The notes under the pieces were generated by a model. It was not told the origin of the DNA. It ran no database searches and saw nothing but the letters and a program-made list of their open reading frames with translations. Position numbers and translations under genes: made by a program. Below, in pieces: positions 5,440-8,529 of a DNA stretch of 8,529 nt. The stretch covers positions 1-8,529 of the forward strand of contig CAMPIC010000092.1 of NCBI GenBank assembly GCA_946886185.1, written 5' to 3'. The DNA comes from an uncultured bacterium (GTDB lineage Bacteria; Eisenbacteria; RBG-16-71-46; CAIMUX01). The stretch's first letter is position 1; every line of letters starts with the position of its first letter.

Positions 5440-8400
5440 CTAACTCTCCGCGGCGCGCCGGCGCAGAAGCGATGCCGGCTTCGTGACGGCGCGCCGGAAG
5501 CCTGCCTTCACTTCATCGAGGGAAGCGTAGGCGACCGGGACGACGACCAGCGTCAAGATCGTCGCGACGGTCAGCCCCCAGATCACCGCGACTCCCATCG
5601 GGCCCCACCATTGGCTCGACTCTCCTCCGATGATCAAGGCGTGCCGCAGATCCCCGTGAAAGAGCCGGTCGAAGTCGAGAGAAAGCCCCGTGGTGAGCGG
5701 GATCAATCCCAGGATCGTGGTCACCGCGGTCAGCATCACCGGGCGGAAACGAGTCCGACCCGCGGTGACGAGCGCTTCGACTTTCTCCATGCCTTTGTTC
5801 TGGAGCTGGATCGTGTAGTCCAGAAGCACGATCGCGTTGTTGACGACCACTCCGGCCAGCGAGATCACTCCCACTCCGGTCATGATGATGCCGAACGGAG
5901 TCCGCGTGATGAGCAATCCGAAAAACACTCCGATGAGGGAGAGGATCACGCTCGTCATGATGACGATCGGAACCGTGATGGATGCGAACTCCGCTACCAT
6001 CACGAGGAAGATGAGCAGAAGCGCGATCTGGAACGCCTGGCCGAGGAACGCTTGCGCTTCCTCCTGGTCCTCGCTCTCTCCGGTGTAGTCGAGGCGGTAT
6101 CCGGGCGGCATCGAGAAGTCGGAGAGCGCCTTCTGCACCTCCGCCAGGACCGCATTTCCGTTGTAACCGGCGCCCACATCCGCCGTCACCGTGACCACGC
6201 GGCGCCCGTCCAGCCGTTGAATCGCGCCCAAGCCCGCCTCGTAGGACACCTCCGCGAACGCTTCGAGCGGAATGTACTGCCCCTCGTAGAAGATGGTGAG
6301 ATCGCGCAGATCTTCCACGCTCCGCCGCGCCGAGGGAGCGAACCGCACCACGATGTCGTACTCGTCTTCGCCGATCCGGTACTGCGTCACCTCTTCTCCA
6401 CGAATCGCGGTCAAAATCGTGCTCGCCACATCCATGCGGCGCAAACCGTAGCGCGCCGCCTTCTCCAGGTCCGGCCGGATCTGGATCTCGGGCCTCCCTC
6501 GATCGTAGTCGTCCTCCAAGTCGACAAGCCCCGGAACGCCGCGGATGCGCGCCTTGATGCGATCCGCGATCGAGCCCAGGACCGCGAACTCCCGTCCCGA
6601 GATCTCGATATTGACCGGCTTGCCCGTCGGCGGACCGTCTTCCACCTTCTCGATCGTGATGTTCGCGCCGGTGAAGTCAGCCATCCGGCGGCGGAGTTCC
6701 TCGAGCTGATCGCGTGACGAGCGGGTCCTCTCTTCCAGAGGAACGAACTCCATGCTGATCAGACTGAGATTGGGGGGAGCCTGGGTGCTCCCGCCGAACG
6801 CGTCCTTGCCCGCGCCGACCTGCGTGATGTAGGTCTCGAGATCTGCCAGCTCGGCGACCGCCTTCTCCGCCTCACGCGCGTAGGCGTTGCTGAGCTCGAG
6901 GCGCGTGCCGCTCGGAGCCTCGATCTGGATCGACGCGTATTGCGGCTCGGTGTCCGGGAAGAGCTCGACTCCGGCATTGAACTTCCCGAACAACACGAGA
7001 AGAAGCACGAGCGCGGCAAAGGAGATCCCGAGGGTGCGCGCTTTGTACCGGAGCGCTTTTCGGAGGAACGGCTGGTAGATCGAGATGCTCCGCTCCATGA
7101 TGCGATCGCCCGGACGCGCTCCTTCTTCCGAAGGTTTGCCCGGCTTCATGAGCCGCGCGCACAGGACCGGATTGAACACCAGCGCTACCAGGAGCGACGC
7201 AATGAGGGCGGCGATCACGGTGATGGGGAGGTACTTCATGAACTCTCCCATGATCCCGGGCCAAAGGACGAGCGGACCGAATGCGACCACGGTGGTGGCG
7301 GTGGAGGCGATGACCGCCATCGTCACCTCGTGCGTGCCGAAGCTCGCCGCTTCGTTCGCTCCCTTCCCCTCGTTCCGATGCCGGTAGATGTTCTCCACGA
7401 TCACGATGGCGTTGTCGACCAGCATTCCAACGGCGAGGATGAGAGAGAAAAGCACCACCATGTTGAGGGTGATCCCCAGGGCGCGGAGGAAGATGAAGGT
7501 GATGAGCATGGAGAACGGGATGGCCGCGCCGACGAACAGGGAGTTGGTGAAACCGAGGAAGAGGAACAGCACCGCAACCACCAGGAGCAGGCCGCTCATG
7601 ATGTTGTTCTCGAGCTCAGCGACCATGTCGCGCACATAGATCGACTGGTCGTTGGTGATGGTGACGTTCGTTCCTTCCGGGAAGGAATCCTGGAAACGAT
7701 CGAGCGTGGCGCGCACTTCCTCGGCGATGCGAACGATGTTCTCTCCGCTCCGTTTCTTTACGGAGAGCGTGATCGAATCGGTGCCCTCCTTACGCGAGTA
7801 GGTCTCCGGATCGGCCAGTCCGAAGGAGACGGTAGCGACGTCGCGCAGGTACACCGGAGTCGGCGCCGCGAGATTGACCAGCACCGATCCGATCTCGTCG
7901 ACCGTCTGGAACTCCCCGGGCACGCGCACCTGATACTCGTACGTGCCGAAGGCGAGATCCCCGCCCGGGAGGGTGATGTTTTCGAACTGGATCGCATCCT
8001 TCACATCCTGGAGCGAAATCCCATAGAAGCGGAGCCGATCCGGATCGATTTCGACGCGCACCTCGCGTTCCACGCCGCCCGTCAGATCCACTCCCAGCAC
8101 TCCGGAGATCTGCTCGACCTCCTCCTGCAGATCCTCCGCGACCTCTTTGAGCCGGACCGGGTCGTAGTCGCCCGCGAGCACGATCTGGAGGATCGGCCAC
8201 TGTTCCGCGGAGAGCTCGTAGATGAGGAGATCCTCGCGGACGTCCGCGGGGAGATCCGGTTTGGCCAGCTCGATCGCATCCCGCGCTTTCTGCAGCGCTT
8301 CGCTCATCTCGGTGTCGGAGTCGAACTCGAGCACGATCGTCGCGACGCCCTCGGAAGAGCTGCTGGTCATCTCCACCAGGTTGGCGAGACCCTTGAGCTC

Positions 8401-8529
8401 GTTCTCGAGCTTGCGCGTGACCAGCTGCTCCATGTCGGTGGGGGAGGCGCCCGCGTACGGCGCATAGACCATCACGAACGGAATCTTGATGTCCGGACTC
8501 GCTTCCCGCGGGAGCTGGAAATACGAGGC
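5440..8529 (-). CDS. RND-superfamily efflux permease, AcrB-like inner-membrane subunit (5' end cut off)
   Basis: This is the proton-driven inner-membrane pump of a tripartite efflux complex, working with a periplasmic adaptor and an outer-membrane channel that are not in this window. The stop TAG is at 5440-5442. The frame is still open at the right edge, giving 1029 codons. A GTG at 8475 is not the true start, because the 18 codons before it read YFQLPREASPDIKIPF, the conserved segment just after TM1. About 25 residues including TM1 are therefore missing. Counting from the edge, the porter domain runs to about 305 (YAGASPTDME, EGVATIVLEF), TM2-TM6 about 307-455, TM7 about 498-516, the second porter domain to about 825, and TM8-TM12 about 830-1003. 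TM4 has GMLVDNAIVIVEN, with Asp372-Asn373 in place of the AcrB Asp-Asp pair. TM10 has GVVVNNAIVLLDY, with Asn897 at the AcrB Lys940 position. These motifs fit the HAE1/SwrC-like side of the superfamily better than heavy-metal (CusA) pumps. Substrate unknown. Confidence 0.93.
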   Translation of the reverse strand, partial: ASYFQLPREASPDIKIPFVMVYAPYAGASPTDMEQLVTRKLENELKGLANLVEMTSSSSEGVATIVLEFDSDTEMSEALQKARDAIELAKPDLPADVREDLLIYELSAEQWPILQIVLAGDYDPVRLKEVAEDLQEEVEQISGVLGVDLTGGVEREVRVEIDPDRLRFYGISLQDVKDAIQFENITLPGGDLAFGTYEYQVRVPGEFQTVDEIGSVLVNLAAPTPVYLRDVATVSFGLADPETYSRKEGTDSITLSVKKRSGENIVRIAEEVRATLDRFQDSFPEGTNVTITNDQSIYVRDMVAELENNIMSGLLLVVAVLFLFLGFTNSLFVGAAIPFSMLITFIFLRALGITLNMVVLFSLILAVGMLVDNAIVIVENIYRHRNEGKGANEAASFGTHEVTMAVIASTATTVVAFGPLVLWPGIMGEFMKYLPITVIAALIASLLVALVFNPVLCARLMKPGKPSEEGARPGDRIMERSISIYQPFLRKALRYKARTLGISFAALVLLLVLFGKFNAGVELFPDTEPQYASIQIEAPSGTRLELSNAYAREAEKAVAELADLETYITQVGAGKDAFGGSTQAPPNLSLISMEFVPLEERTRSSRDQLEELRRRMADFTGANITIEKVEDGPPTGKPVNIEISGREFAVLGSIADRIKARIRGVPGLVDLEDDYDRGRPEIQIRPDLEKAARYGLRRMDVASTILTAIRGEEVTQYRIGEDEYDIVVRFAPSARRSVEDLRDLTIFYEGQYIPLEAFAEVSYEAGLGAIQRLDGRRVVTVTADVGAGYNGNAVLAEVQKALSDFSMPPGYRLDYTGESEDQEEAQAFLGQAFQIALLLIFLVMVAEFASITVPIVIMTSVILSLIGVFFGLLITRTPFGIIMTGVGVISLAGVVVNNAIVLLDYTIQLQNKGMEKVEALVTAGRTRFRPVMLTAVTTILGLIPLTTGLSLDFDRLFHGDLRHALIIGGESSQWWGPMGVAVIWGLTVATILTLVVVPVAYASLDEVKAGFRRAVTKPASLLRRRAAES

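Noticed and set aside
5611..6717. A 368-codon plus-strand open frame opposite the RND gene
   Set aside because: The product is a low-complexity Arg/Asp/His-rich sequence typical of an antisense shadow. The minus strand encodes conserved RND helices over the same bases.
1..8529. CRISPR array, tRNA, rRNA, insertion sequence or defence system
   Set aside because: No regularly spaced direct repeats, no cloverleaf-like segments, no transposase or nuclease motifs and no terminal inverted repeats with target duplications were seen in either strand.

Overview
This window is about 8.5 kb of high-GC bacterial DNA with conventional codon use and clear Shine-Dalgarno sites. The best indication of its source is an 893-residue Asp-box (BNR-like) exoprotein that ends in a C-terminal domain of the type IX secretion system (type A) / FlgD-Ig-like kind. 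Together with a second secreted protein ending in a short WGRIK-type tail, this suggests a GC-rich lineage of the FCB superphylum, such as Candidatus Eisenbacteria or a relative. The lineage is inferred from protein style only.

Layout on the plus strand: (1) a possible C-terminal remnant of a gene entering from the left edge (2-154); (2) a RimJ/RimL-like GNAT N-acetyltransferase (229-834); (3) a 225-base gap with a perfect hairpin (849-868); (4) the Asp-box propeller exoprotein (1060-3741); (5) a DinB-fold, putatively metal-binding protein (3768-4352) only 26 bases downstream, so probably co-transcribed with it; (6) a 250-base gap; (7) a signal-peptide-bearing secreted protein with a laminin-IV-like beta-sandwich character (4603-5349). 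On the minus strand, an RND efflux permease (5440-8529) converges on these genes and runs off the right edge, so its start and first membrane helix lie outside the window. A strong hairpin at 5366-5399 separates the converging transcripts.

The genes do not form an obvious single pathway. Two encode exported proteins of the cell surface or exterior, one an inner-membrane efflux pump, and two are small cytoplasmic enzymes or enzyme-like proteins (acetyltransferase, DinB fold). The periplasmic adaptor and outer-membrane channel for the RND pump are not in the window and may lie upstream of it, beyond the right edge.

I found no CRISPR array, tRNA, rRNA, insertion sequence, phage gene or defence cassette, and no convincing undescribed multi-gene system. 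The observations most worth a second look are the C-terminal tail of the secreted protein, the asparagine substitutions at proton-relay positions of the RND pump, the T9SS-like sorting domain in a high-GC genome, and the unnoticed gene end at the left edge.
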